A stretch of 64,000 nucleotides of DNA from Terribacillus halophilus (GTDB taxonomy: Bacteria; Bacillota; Bacilli; Bacillales; Amphibacillaceae): positions 2,388,587-2,452,586 of the forward strand of contig NZ_LT727828.1 in assembly GCF_900162685.1 (NCBI RefSeq), in the 5' to 3' direction. The translations under genes and the position numbers were made by a program. Each line of letters starts with the position of its first letter. The stretch's first letter is position 1. Under the pieces are notes generated by a model. The model saw only the letters and a program-made list of their open reading frames with translations. It searched no databases and had not been told where the DNA came from. Shown here one piece after another: positions 1-8,478 of this stretch.

Positions 1-328
1 TTTAATTGGAAAAAGCAAAACTGCTGTCAATATAGCTATCCGCAATTTATCTCACTTAGGACTTGTTGAACGAGTGTGGGTAAAAGGTGAAAGGAAGGAC
101 TATTATACTAGCGCCAATTCAGTATACAAGAAATTGATGACGCTTCAAGTAAAACAGTGGCATACGCAGACCACGCGGCAAGTGGAAGTGATGGAGCAAT
201 TCAAGCAGGCAATACCGAAAAATAATCCGCAACGGCTGCAGATGCAGGAGAAACTATCTGCCAGCTTACAATTTCACGAACAAGCAGCTGGTATACTCAA
301 AAAAATAACCGCTATTAGCCAAAGCTAA
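1..328 (+). CDS. GbsR/OpcR-like MarR-family transcriptional regulator, 5' truncated by window edge
   Basis: The frame is open from base 2 to the stop at 326-328, so only the C-terminal ~108 residues are visible. The opening residues look like the recognition helix and wing of a winged-helix domain, ending in the GERKDYY wing motif typical of GbsR-type regulators of osmoprotectant genes. A helical, glutamine-rich tail follows, of the kind used for dimerisation. The effector and targets cannot be told from this fragment. The last codons lie inside the hairpin shared with the convergent yhaI. A second GbsR-like protein is encoded at 5022-5570. Family assignment is moderately sure; it is not obviously the Hpr/ScoC regulator that sits beside yhaI in B. 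subtilis. Confidence 0.6.
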   Translation, partial: LIGKSKTAVNIAIRNLSHLGLVERVWVKGERKDYYTSANSVYKKLMTLQVKQWHTQTTRQVEVMEQFKQAIPKNNPQRLQMQEKLSASLQFHEQAAGILKKITAISQS

Positions 329-336
329 TAGCGGTT
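307..336. terminator. Bidirectional terminator overlapping two stop codons
   Basis: A perfect 13-bp stem (307-319 with 324-336) closes a 4-base loop and is flanked by A-rich and T-rich runs on the two sides. The stop codons of the rightward regulator (326-328) and of leftward yhaI (325-327) both lie inside it, so the hairpin is also coding sequence for both genes. Confidence 0.85.
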
Positions 337-672
337 TTTCATGTCCAATAAGATCAGTTCATCTACCAGACTTTTGTATGTATCATCTTCTTTTTCCTCG
401 CGAAGTGCCAGCAGCACTTCCCAATAATGAAGCTTTTCCGGCAGCATGCCGACAAATTCAAGTAAAAGTGACGTGTAATCAAGTAAGCCTTCCTCTTTTT
501 GTTCCAGAAATAATTTGTTTAATCGCTGAAACAATTTTAAGACAGCAGCATACTCCTCCTCATTTACATTGCGTTCAATGAGAAGCTTCCGAAAAGGATA
601 TTTGTCTAACACACCCGTCTCTGCAATTAACTGCAAATGAAAAGACAGCGTACTCTTTTTTTCTTCCTCCAT
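325..672 (-). CDS. yhaI: YhaI family protein (DUF1878)
   Basis: This 115-residue, charged, fully helical-looking protein has no signal peptide or membrane segment. Length and sequence style match the uncharacterised DUF1878 family, whose B. subtilis member YhaI lies next to yhaJ and prsA, as it does here. No catalytic motif is visible and the function is unknown. It is transcribed away from yhaJ, and its 3' end overlaps the convergent regulator gene within a shared terminator hairpin. Confidence 0.75.
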   Translation of the reverse strand: MEEEKKSTLSFHLQLIAETGVLDKYPFRKLLIERNVNEEEYAAVLKLFQRLNKLFLEQKEEGLLDYTSLLLEFVGMLPEKLHYWEVLLALREEKEDDTYKSLVDELILLDMKNRY

Positions 673-846
673 AAAAACGCTTCCTTTGTCTTTAAAACTG
701 ACCGAATTGTACGATCGTAACTTGTCCTTTTATTTTAAAGTAAATTTTCTAAGAAAGCTATTGATTTTCCCGTTAAAACGTACTAATATCTCTTAAGTGA
801 CGAAGGCTCACCGTATTTTCTAGTTGACCGAAGGGAGCTATGAACA

Positions 847-1383
847 ATGAACTGCTGGAGAAGTGTCAACGTCAAGAAAGATCTAGGGAAACACCGCATC
901 TTACTTGTCTCCACTCTCATAGGAATTCTAACATTCATTATACTTTATCCGATGCTGACGCTGATCCATCCTAATTTCAAGATTGAAGAAACACATTTAT
1001 TGTTAAGCATGCTATCTATTTATATACTTCCTTTTATCCATAGCATCTCACATTTGATACCTTTTTGGATTACAAAAAAAAGTTGTATATACAAACTGCA
1101 CTGGATTGGCCAGTGCTCGCCAATGTTTCATTTTAAGGTTAGAACGGAAACCAGCCGGCTTATTCCTTTCTTTTCTTTATTAATGCCGACAGTACTAATA
1201 ACAATACCTTTGTTTGTAGCTGCTGTACTCTCAAGTACGATGCCGATTTATTTTTTGCTCCTTGTTAGTGTTAATGCGGCTATGACATTCTCGGATGCCT
1301 TCTATTTATGCAACCTGCTGCAGGCACCGCGTAAATGTGTCATTTCCGGCACAGAGAAGAGTTATGATATATTAACGAAGTAA
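847..1383 (+). CDS. yhaJ: DUF3267 membrane protein, YhaJ-like
   Basis: A 178-residue protein with about four hydrophobic segments (near residues 20-42, 50-70, 105-130 and 132-155). The arrangement and position just upstream of prsA match YhaJ, a DUF3267 protein. Relatives of this family carry an HExxH-like metalloprotease motif in the second membrane segment. Here the equivalent stretch reads HSISH, so the glutamate is missing and zinc-protease activity is doubtful. The gene follows a plausible sigma-A promoter (TTGATT, 17 bp, TAATAT, about 761-789) and has AGGGAGC before the start. Its cellular role is unknown. Confidence 0.65.
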   Translation: MNCWRSVNVKKDLGKHRILLVSTLIGILTFIILYPMLTLIHPNFKIEETHLLLSMLSIYILPFIHSISHLIPFWITKKSCIYKLHWIGQCSPMFHFKVRTETSRLIPFFSLLMPTVLITIPLFVAAVLSSTMPIYFLLLVSVNAAMTFSDAFYLCNLLQAPRKCVISGTEKSYDILTK

Positions 1384-1408
1384 CGCTCCGCATTAGGAGC
1401 GTTTTTAC
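1382..1408 (+). terminator. Terminator of yhaJ
   Basis: An 8-bp stem (1382-1389 with 1396-1403) with a 6-base loop is followed by a T run, immediately after the yhaJ stop codon. Confidence 0.8.
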
Positions 1409-1536
1409 ATATGGAAAAACTGTGGAATCGCCCCCATAGGTTGCCTTTTCGTATCTAATATGTGATATATTGTCTTATGGGGAAACGGCGGACAAGCCGC
1501 CATTCAAATTCAAGTGGATTAGGAGTGTTTATTTAC

Positions 1537-2415
1537 ATGAAGAAATTGGCTATCGCTGCAGTATTCGCGACAAGCGTTGTCGCACTATCAGCATGTGGTT
1601 CCGGTGAGACAGTGGTAGAATCAAAAGCTGGGGACATTTCCAAGGAAGACTATTATCAAGAATTGAGTGGCAAATACGGCGAACAAGTATTGCAGACAAT
1701 GGTACTTGAGAAAGCCCTTGATGATAAATACGACGTGGAGAAAGAACAGATTGACAAACAAGTGGACAAATTAAAAGATCAATATGGTGATTCATTTGAT
1801 TCTGTTCTTCAGCAAGCAGGTTACAGTGATGAAGATGCTTTCCGCGAAAAAGTGAAAGCAAGCTTGCTTCAGCAAAAGGCTATTGCTGACGGTGTGGAAG
1901 TTACCGATGAGGAAATCCAAACTCGTTATGACCATATGAAGACAGATTTAAATGCGAGTCATATACTTGTAGCAGATGAAGATACTGCAAAAGAAGTGAA
2001 AAAGAAGCTAGACGACGGAGAAGAATGGGATAAACTCGTTGAAGAGTACTCTACAGATACTGGTACAGTTGAAGCAAAAGGCTCTCTAGACTGGTTTAGC
2101 GCCGGCTCAATGGACGCAGCTTTTGAGAATGCAGCATACGCATTGGATAAAGGCGAAATCAGTGAACCGGTGGAAAGCAGCTTTGGCTGGCATATTATCC
2201 GTTTGGATGACAAACGTGATACAGAAAATGAAGTTGGCTCACTTAAAGAAGAAAAAGAGCAAATCAAGACAGAACTTGCAGTTCAAAAAGTTGACTCTGC
2301 TGAACAGCAAGAAAAAATCAATAAATTACTAAAAGATGCTGACTTCGATATCAAAATCGAACAGTACGAAGATTTGATTGATAATATGACAGCTGCTTCT
2401 GCAACAGCTGGCTAA
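1537..2415 (+). CDS. prsA: PrsA, extracytoplasmic peptidyl-prolyl isomerase lipoprotein
   Basis: PrsA is a membrane-anchored foldase that helps secreted proteins and penicillin-binding proteins fold after Sec export. The 292-residue product begins with a lipoprotein signal peptide ending in the lipobox LSAC (Cys20). The parvulin-type rotamase domain lies at about residues 135-235 and includes ASHILV and WHIIRLDD. Helical N- and C-terminal arms flank it, as in the family. I placed the start at 1537 because AGGAG lies 11 bases upstream and the signal peptide begins there; the longer frame back to 1462 has no such site. The gene is monocistronic, with its own terminator, next to yhaJ and yhaL as in B. 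subtilis. Confidence 0.95.
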   Translation: MKKLAIAAVFATSVVALSACGSGETVVESKAGDISKEDYYQELSGKYGEQVLQTMVLEKALDDKYDVEKEQIDKQVDKLKDQYGDSFDSVLQQAGYSDEDAFREKVKASLLQQKAIADGVEVTDEEIQTRYDHMKTDLNASHILVADEDTAKEVKKKLDDGEEWDKLVEEYSTDTGTVEAKGSLDWFSAGSMDAAFENAAYALDKGEISEPVESSFGWHIIRLDDKRDTENEVGSLKEEKEQIKTELAVQKVDSAEQQEKINKLLKDADFDIKIEQYEDLIDNMTAASATAG

Positions 2416-2422
2416 TACAAGC

Positions 2423-2456
2423 AAAAGACCGAAACGTCATTCGTTTCGGTCTTTTT
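2423..2456. terminator. Bidirectional terminator between prsA and yhaL
   Basis: A 10-bp perfect stem (2427-2436 with 2442-2451) is flanked by AAAA and TTTTT. It ends prsA on the plus strand. On the minus strand it contains the last codons of yhaL, whose stop is at 2437-2439. Confidence 0.85.
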
Positions 2457-2643
2457 CATGTGTATTTATTTGTGTGTTCCGTTTAGCTCGCTCCTCTTCC
2501 ATTCGCTCCATATAGACATTTCCTTCCCGCTCGATGAATTGCTGCTCTGTTTGGTAATCGTGCCGCTGCGTTCGGAATGCCATGAAGCCGCTGCCTATCA
2601 TACAAAGAAAGACGAGCATGACCCACATCGGTATATCTGGCAT
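2437..2643 (-). CDS. yhaL: Sporulation protein YhaL
   Basis: A 68-residue protein with one N-terminal membrane segment (about residues 5-22) followed by a charged helical tail. The tail motif FIEREGxVYMERMEEER is characteristic of the YhaL sporulation family. The biochemical role is unknown. It has an excellent ribosome binding site (AGGAGGAATAAACC) before ATG. That site is preceded directly by an 8-bp inverted repeat (see findings). It sits between prsA and the yhaM region, as in B. subtilis. Confidence 0.85.
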   Translation of the reverse strand: MPDIPMWVMLVFLCMIGSGFMAFRTQRHDYQTEQQFIEREGNVYMERMEEERAKRNTQINTHEKDRNE

Positions 2644-2706
2644 GGTTTATTCCTCCTTGTCCTATTGGCTAATATCTATGCACTAGGACAAGCAATTATG
2701 TCAAAG

Positions 2707-3972
2707 TCAGGAAGAGGCTCGTTGTTCTTTATGATATCGTTTAAACATGGCTTGATACACGAAAGCACTGAGCAAAGCCAATAATGCAAGAATTGTAAAT
2801 GTCAGCTGATAACTAATGTAGCTGACTAATACTAGGCTTAGAGGTGCCAGTAGCTTACCAAGTGTAAACCGCAAGCTTGCCGCTGAAAAATACTGCCCGC
2901 GGCTCTCTTCTGACGCCAATGTTGCTACAAAGCTTTCCTGCAGCCCAACTACCATCAGTTCTCCCATTGTAAACAGGACCATCGCAATGACAAAGATCCA
3001 GAAGCTTTCGGTCAAACCATATAACCAAATACCGGCTGCATACGCAATACTAGATGCAACGAAGACACGTGCAATCCGAAATTTTGTGACCAGTTTCGTT
3101 ATATATACGGTAAGTAAAGCGACTAATAAGCCATTTAGAGCCAGAATAAGCGAAAATGCTTGCTTTCCATCTACTTGCATCCTAAAATCACCAATCGCAA
3201 AGACAGTCTGATTGTCTATAACCTCACTTGTATAAACAGCAATTAGAATATCCAGCTGCATGAACGTCTGTGCAACGAGGACCCCAGCAACAATAAAGAG
3301 CAGGAACGTTCGGTCTTGCGCGATAAGCCGATAAGTTTGCAGCTCCCGCCATACCGCCTTGTACCAGGTACCATGGTCCGCCTTTGCTTGCTTCTGTTCC
3401 GGAACAGTCTCTCTGATGAACACTTGCATAATGACGAATAAAATACTAGTAAGTACAAATCCAGCAAGAAGCATCTGAAACCGGTAAGAATAAAATAATA
3501 TCGTACCAATTAGCGGTCCAACAACAACGGCAATATTAAGACTTGTATAAAAGACTGCAAATACGGAAGCTCGGTGTTTCTCCTTGACGACATCTGCCAC
3601 CATGGCATGCGATGCCGGCCAATACAAAGCACTCCATATACCAAGAAAGCTAAATGCCAAGAAAGTTAGGGCTGATGATGACAGCCAAGGAGAATTGGCA
3701 AATGCAAACACCAGAAAAGTGATAGATTGACCAGCTACTGCAATACTCATCATCTTTCTCCTGCCGAAACGATCCGCACAATATCCTCCTACTAAGCTAG
3801 CCAGCACAGAAAGGGCTTGCGAAAACATGAGCAAGATCCCGGCACGTCCTTTCCCGAACGCGTCTTGAAAAAATATCGTCATGAATGGAAAATAAGCCCA
3901 AAACAAGAAATGCATCATCGCTTCTCCAAACAAGCGGATTTTCAGGTTACGATCCCAATCTTTCCATCTCAT
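2707..3972 (-). CDS. Major facilitator superfamily transporter
   Basis: A 421-residue integral membrane protein with about 12 predicted helices. The loop after helix 2 carries the MFS signature GGYCADRFGRRK (about residues 62-73). The two-halves layout with a longer central loop near residue 190-215 fits drug or metabolite exporters of the MFS. The substrate cannot be predicted. It is divergent in function from its yha neighbours, and it lies between yhaL and yhaM, probably as its own transcription unit. Confidence 0.85.
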   Translation of the reverse strand: MRWKDWDRNLKIRLFGEAMMHFLFWAYFPFMTIFFQDAFGKGRAGILLMFSQALSVLASLVGGYCADRFGRRKMMSIAVAGQSITFLVFAFANSPWLSSSALTFLAFSFLGIWSALYWPASHAMVADVVKEKHRASVFAVFYTSLNIAVVVGPLIGTILFYSYRFQMLLAGFVLTSILFVIMQVFIRETVPEQKQAKADHGTWYKAVWRELQTYRLIAQDRTFLLFIVAGVLVAQTFMQLDILIAVYTSEVIDNQTVFAIGDFRMQVDGKQAFSLILALNGLLVALLTVYITKLVTKFRIARVFVASSIAYAAGIWLYGLTESFWIFVIAMVLFTMGELMVVGLQESFVATLASEESRGQYFSAASLRFTLGKLLAPLSLVLVSYISYQLTFTILALLALLSAFVYQAMFKRYHKEQRASS

Positions 3973-4002
3973 ATTCTCCCTCTATTCTATTACTCTCTCT
4001 AT

Positions 4003-4950
4003 TTACTCCCGCTCAAAAGCAGGCTTATAGAAACTGCGGTTCTCCATAGAAAAGATACGCTCAGAGAAATCTCCTGGCGCGACTTTATCCATCACCCGCT
4101 GCAATGTATTCATTTTTGCATCGATTAAGTCAATAATATGCAACAGCTCTGCCTCCCGGACAAGCGGCGGCTTTGGACTTCCCCATTCCCCTTTGCCATG
4201 GTGGCTCAAGATCATATGCTGCAGCACCATTACTTCTTCTGCTTCGATTTTTAGCTCTCGAGCAGCATTGGCAATCTCATCTGACATAATGGAGATGTGA
4301 CCAATTAGCTTGCCCTCTATCGTATAAGATGGATTAGAGGCACCTGATAATTCCCGCAATTTACCGATATCGTGAAGGATGATTCCTGCATACAGCAAAT
4401 CTTTATTGATTTCGGGGTAAAGGTTTTTTAACTCCCGCGCAATGCGTAGCATCGACACAACGTGGAATGCCAAACCTGACACAAATTCATGATGATTGCG
4501 AACCGCTGCTGGGAAAGCCAGCAAGTCATCCTGATAATTAGAAAGAAAGTAGCGTGTGATCCGCTGCAAGTTCGGGTTCTCCATTTCAAAGATAAAAGAA
4601 GTGAGTTCCTCTAACAGCTGCTCCTTCGAAAGCGGCGCTCGCTTAACAAAATCATGCGGATGCACGCCGTCGTTCGGCTCGGCCAGACGAATAGCTTGAA
4701 TTTTTAGCTGCAGTCTGCCGCGAAATGCATTCACTTCACCTTGTACTTTTATTACCTGGTCTGCTTGATACCGCTGTTCATCAGCAGACGAAGCATCCCA
4801 CAGCTTGGCTTCGATATCACCTGTATCATCTCCGAGTATTAAGGTAAGGAAAGCTTTCCCATTACTTGCTACGGCTTTGTCTGCCTGCTTAATTAGTAAA
4901 TAGCTATCAAATTTGTCTCCTACTTGAAAATATCCAATTCCTTTTTTCAA
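4003..4950 (-). CDS. yhaM: 3'-5' exoribonuclease YhaM
   Basis: YhaM degrades RNA and single-stranded DNA from the 3' end with metal dependence. The 315-residue product has an OB-fold nucleic-acid binding region (about residues 10-85). An HD phosphohydrolase domain follows, with metal-binding HDIGK (near residue 190) and a downstream SHHGKGEWGSP motif. The start is TTG at 4950, preceded by GGAGGAG at good spacing. Length matches the family (about 314). It is the last gene of a leftward cluster with yhaO and yhaN, with a GbsR-like regulator inserted between. Confidence 0.93.
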   Translation of the reverse strand: MKKGIGYFQVGDKFDSYLLIKQADKAVASNGKAFLTLILGDDTGDIEAKLWDASSADEQRYQADQVIKVQGEVNAFRGRLQLKIQAIRLAEPNDGVHPHDFVKRAPLSKEQLLEELTSFIFEMENPNLQRITRYFLSNYQDDLLAFPAAVRNHHEFVSGLAFHVVSMLRIARELKNLYPEINKDLLYAGIILHDIGKLRELSGASNPSYTIEGKLIGHISIMSDEIANAARELKIEAEEVMVLQHMILSHHGKGEWGSPKPPLVREAELLHIIDLIDAKMNTLQRVMDKVAPGDFSERIFSMENRSFYKPAFERE

Positions 4951-5021
4951 TGTCTTTCTCCTCCCTCATAAATACAGCCCTTACTATACTAGCAAGGGCG
5001 TTTACGTTTCTTTCCAATAGC

Positions 5022-5570
5022 TTATCTCTTTGGCGGCTTTGGAACGTACTTAAATATCTCTCCTGATTCTACAACATGTAAAAACTTCAGAAGCCATGTA
5101 TAATAATCACAAGCATATAAAAGACGGTCTATATCTTGCTCAATTCTTTGACGAAGCTCCGCATCATCTGTCGATTCCTTCAGCTGATGCAGCTCTTCAA
5201 TCGTCTCTTCTGCTTCTTCCAAGTTAGATTGTGTTGTTTTCTCCCATTTATTTCCAAATAGAGCTGTAAATGACTTGTACCAGTCTTCCTCTGATTTATA
5301 TAAATCTTTGCGCATACCCTTCTTATAAGCAGGCTCCACCATCTTCATCTCTGCCAATGCACGTACGCCTGTGGACATGCTCGTTTTGCTCATTTCTAAA
5401 GCATCTCTCATATCATCCAGTGTCATTGGACGACCTGCAAAATACAGAGCTCCATATAGACGGCCAACAGATGAGGTAATTCCGTACAAATTCATATTCT
5501 TGGCGATGACTTGTATGAATTTTTCAATCGATTCCTCATACTTAGCCCAATTCTCTTCATTACTCGGCAA
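5022..5570 (-). CDS. GbsR/MarR-family transcriptional regulator
   Basis: A winged-helix DNA-binding protein of about 182 residues. The segment around YGITSSVGRLYGALYFAGRP followed by a helix-turn-helix (LEMSKTSMSTGVRAL) is diagnostic of the GbsR/OpcR group, which controls glycine-betaine and choline uptake and synthesis genes. The open frame extends to 5600. However, a strong GGAGGG site directly before a TTG codon at 5570 makes that the likely start. It lies between yhaN and yhaM, where B. subtilis has no such gene. Targets are unknown and no osmoprotectant transporter is in this window. Confidence 0.8.
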   Translation of the reverse strand: MPSNEENWAKYEESIEKFIQVIAKNMNLYGITSSVGRLYGALYFAGRPMTLDDMRDALEMSKTSMSTGVRALAEMKMVEPAYKKGMRKDLYKSEEDWYKSFTALFGNKWEKTTQSNLEEAEETIEELHQLKESTDDAELRQRIEQDIDRLLYACDYYTWLLKFLHVVESGEIFKYVPKPPKR

Positions 5571-5655
5571 TGCCCGTCCCTCCAGCTTACAATAATACAA
5601 TTTTTTATCCTATAAGTTTACCATCATTGACGTTTTTTTGCGACTGCTAAAACGT

Positions 5656-8478
5656 TTACTGATACGTTTCTTGCATTTTTTTCAGGCAAAGCACTTTTGC
5701 TTGCTTGGATAGCTCTGCTGCAGGTTCTTCCCATGAGAATAAGATGAACTGCTGTGCATCTTTCTCTTCATGAAGGATGCTGTAAAACATTCCCCTTCTG
5801 CTCTGATCCGAGTGACTGAACGCATCATCAATTAATAATGGTAAAGTCTGTTTTCTTCCTATCTTCCTCGAAAGAGCCAACCTCAAACAAAGGTAAAGCT
5901 GCTCCACCGTTCCATTGGACAAAGACTCGACTGAAAATTCTCTGCCGTAACGGTTCTTTACAACTAAGCTCCCTGACTCTGTTAATATCAATTGCTCATA
6001 ATGAGTAGTCACTTTCGAGAAAAGACGAGAAGCTTCCGATAATACGTCCGGAAATCTGTCTTCTTGAAATGCTCTTTTTGTTTGAAGAAGCATATCATAT
6101 GCCAGTTTCCTTATCACCCACTTGCGACCAGCGGAGAGCAGCTCCTGCTTTTGATACTGCAGCTCATGATATGCACTTGAAGCAGCTGCATCTGATTCAA
6201 TCGAAGCAAGCTTGACCTCCAGCATAGCCGCTTGCTTTCGACATGTATCTAACTCTTCTTCGACAGCCTCCAGCTTTGTCTCCAGTTCGGCAATCTTTCG
6301 TTCTGCTTCTTCCTGCAAGCTACTAGGCTCTTCTGCAGCCAATTCTTCCTCAGGCAGAATTGACCGTGCTTGCATGTTATAGTGCTCTAAATCTGCATCT
6401 AACTGTTTTCTTTTCAGATAAAGTTCCGATAAGTTCTGAAACTGCTTGTCGTTCTCTGCTCCGACTGCAGCAAGCAGCATTGCTTTTTGTTTTCTCAAGG
6501 GGTTGAGTTGTACTGCCAACGATTCCATTCGATGCCGAATGTCTGCTGCTTGAACTAGCAGCTGTTCTTTGCCATGCCTTAGCTTTCGCTGCCTTTCCAA
6601 TACATATTCTGCTTCCTTCATAATCTCTCGCGCCGGTAATGATTCGGATGATCCGACGATTGCGCCTGCCTGTTCCACGACAGATGTGTGCTCGCGCTGC
6701 AGTTGTTCTAGCTCTTGATTTATTTTTTGTTGTTCTTGATCCATCTGCTCCTTTAATTCCCATTCTCGCGCTGCTTTTTCCCAGTCAGACAGCGGTATAT
6801 CTTGCAAAAAGGGATATCGTTCCACGTGTGCCACTTCTTGGGCATGCAATTCCTCATACGCGAGAAGCTGCGTTTTTTGCTCCTGCTGCAGATCAGCAAG
6901 CTGTATTTCCAAAGGATGACGCTGTTCCTCCAACTGACGCCACCTGAGCCGCAGCTCCTGCTGCTCTTTTATCTTTTCCTCCACGTAGGAAGATATTTCT
7001 GGCTGAACATTTGCTTTTTTCTTCTCCAGCCGCCAAAGCACTAATGCACTACCAAGAAGAATAATACCACTGGCTGCCAAAATCCAGCTAGTCATTATTA
7101 TTCCGCTTCCAGCAAGCAGAACAGACAAGATAACCTGCAGTTTTATTGCGAAAAGTTCATTTACATTTGGAGAATGTAGTTTGTTATTGTCTCTCTGATC
7201 ATGCAGCAGCCGATATTCCTTCTCTGGAATAAGGTTTTGCTGCAGTCGTTCTTGAAAAGTATTAATTTTGTCTATTTCTTGCTGCTTTACCGTGACCGCT
7301 TTCTCTGTACGTTCTCGTTCTGCGTTGTGAATCATGACTTGTTCGTGTAGAAGCCGCCACTGATCTTTTGTATCCGTTCTGTATATATCACCGGTGAAAC
7401 GCTCCGGATATGCATAATGAAGATTCATAGTACTTGCTTCCATCTGCAGATTAGCTGCTGTTTCCTGCAGTTTTTCTATGCGCGCATACTGTCCTCGCCA
7501 GTCGGAGCGCATCATCAGTTCTTGGAATTGGTTATATGCGTCTTCTTCAATCTGCTGCTCTTCTATCGAGAGCAATTCTTTGTTCATTCGTTCCGCTTCT
7601 TGCTGCTTTACATGCTCTTGCGCTTCTAATGGCTGCAATTGGGTCTGCAGTTCTTGCATACGTTTTATTCCATCTGGCGGAAAGGCTTCTATATGTTCTA
7701 GTTGCCGTAATTGCTCTTTTGAAAAAGCGGCTTTCTTTAGCCAAGGAACAGCTAGCAAATATTGTTTTTGTACAGGAATTTGTCTGCGCAAGTCTGCTTT
7801 TTCATTTTGCAGTTCCTCAATTCTAGCTGCTGTTTCCTGCAGTTTTTCTTTGTCTGGCAAGTAGGACTCTTCCTTATTGTGCAGTTCTCGTACATGTTGT
7901 TCCTGTTCAGCAAACGCACGCAGCATGGTATTGATTTCTGGTTTTCTGCCTTGTGGGCGATAGAGCTGCTGTAAATCCTGAAGCAGCTTCTTCTCTAATT
8001 TATGAACCGCGGCTGTGCCGGCCTGCCCTGCTTCAAGCAGAACTCGACCTAGCTGTTCTTTATCTGTAAGCTGCAAAGATGACAGTGTTTCTGTGTCCAG
8101 CGTAAATACTTGCTTGTATACGGCAGCATCAAGCCCGCCAAGCTGCCGCTCCAGCCACTGCTGATCTTTTTGGTCCGCTTTTGTATAACAAACTGCTTGT
8201 CCATTATGTCGGTCTTGGATGCGTTCCACCACAACTTCACCTTCCGGAAAGAGCAACTTGAGCCTGCCGCCTGGTGTCCCACCTGTCCTGGGCAGATACC
8301 GCTGCAGCTCTCGTGGACGCATGCCGAAAAGCATATAAATGAGAAAAGCTTTAAAAGTTGATTTTCCTGTTTCGTTCTCACCATGCACGATGACAAGCGA
8401 TTGGTCTAAGAAGTTGAAAGTAAAATCATGCAGTTTACCAAAATCATAAATATGTCCGCCGCTAATACGCATGTTCAT
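5656..8478 (-). CDS. yhaN: YhaN, SMC/SbcC-like AAA ATPase
   Basis: A 940-residue coiled-coil ATPase. The N-terminal Walker A motif GENETGKST is at about residues 34-42. Long coiled coils fill residues 180-760, broken by a hydrophobic hairpin at about 448-490. The C-terminal ABC signature and Walker B region (LSNGTVEQLYLCLRLAL and LPLLIDDAFSHSD) lies at about 850-890. It is the partner of the YhaO nuclease in an SbcCD-like complex. The ATG overlaps the yhaO stop, indicating translational coupling. The central hydrophobic pair of helices suggests membrane attachment, as in the B. subtilis protein. Confidence 0.9.
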   Translation of the reverse strand: MNMRISGGHIYDFGKLHDFTFNFLDQSLVIVHGENETGKSTFKAFLIYMLFGMRPRELQRYLPRTGGTPGGRLKLLFPEGEVVVERIQDRHNGQAVCYTKADQKDQQWLERQLGGLDAAVYKQVFTLDTETLSSLQLTDKEQLGRVLLEAGQAGTAAVHKLEKKLLQDLQQLYRPQGRKPEINTMLRAFAEQEQHVRELHNKEESYLPDKEKLQETAARIEELQNEKADLRRQIPVQKQYLLAVPWLKKAAFSKEQLRQLEHIEAFPPDGIKRMQELQTQLQPLEAQEHVKQQEAERMNKELLSIEEQQIEEDAYNQFQELMMRSDWRGQYARIEKLQETAANLQMEASTMNLHYAYPERFTGDIYRTDTKDQWRLLHEQVMIHNAERERTEKAVTVKQQEIDKINTFQERLQQNLIPEKEYRLLHDQRDNNKLHSPNVNELFAIKLQVILSVLLAGSGIIMTSWILAASGIILLGSALVLWRLEKKKANVQPEISSYVEEKIKEQQELRLRWRQLEEQRHPLEIQLADLQQEQKTQLLAYEELHAQEVAHVERYPFLQDIPLSDWEKAAREWELKEQMDQEQQKINQELEQLQREHTSVVEQAGAIVGSSESLPAREIMKEAEYVLERQRKLRHGKEQLLVQAADIRHRMESLAVQLNPLRKQKAMLLAAVGAENDKQFQNLSELYLKRKQLDADLEHYNMQARSILPEEELAAEEPSSLQEEAERKIAELETKLEAVEEELDTCRKQAAMLEVKLASIESDAAASSAYHELQYQKQELLSAGRKWVIRKLAYDMLLQTKRAFQEDRFPDVLSEASRLFSKVTTHYEQLILTESGSLVVKNRYGREFSVESLSNGTVEQLYLCLRLALSRKIGRKQTLPLLIDDAFSHSDQSRRGMFYSILHEEKDAQQFILFSWEEPAAELSKQAKVLCLKKMQETYQ

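Noticed and set aside
6377..6763. Open frame of 128 codons within yhaN
   Set aside because: The Arg/Ala/Gly-rich content is a frame shadow of the coiled-coil gene; there is no start signal.
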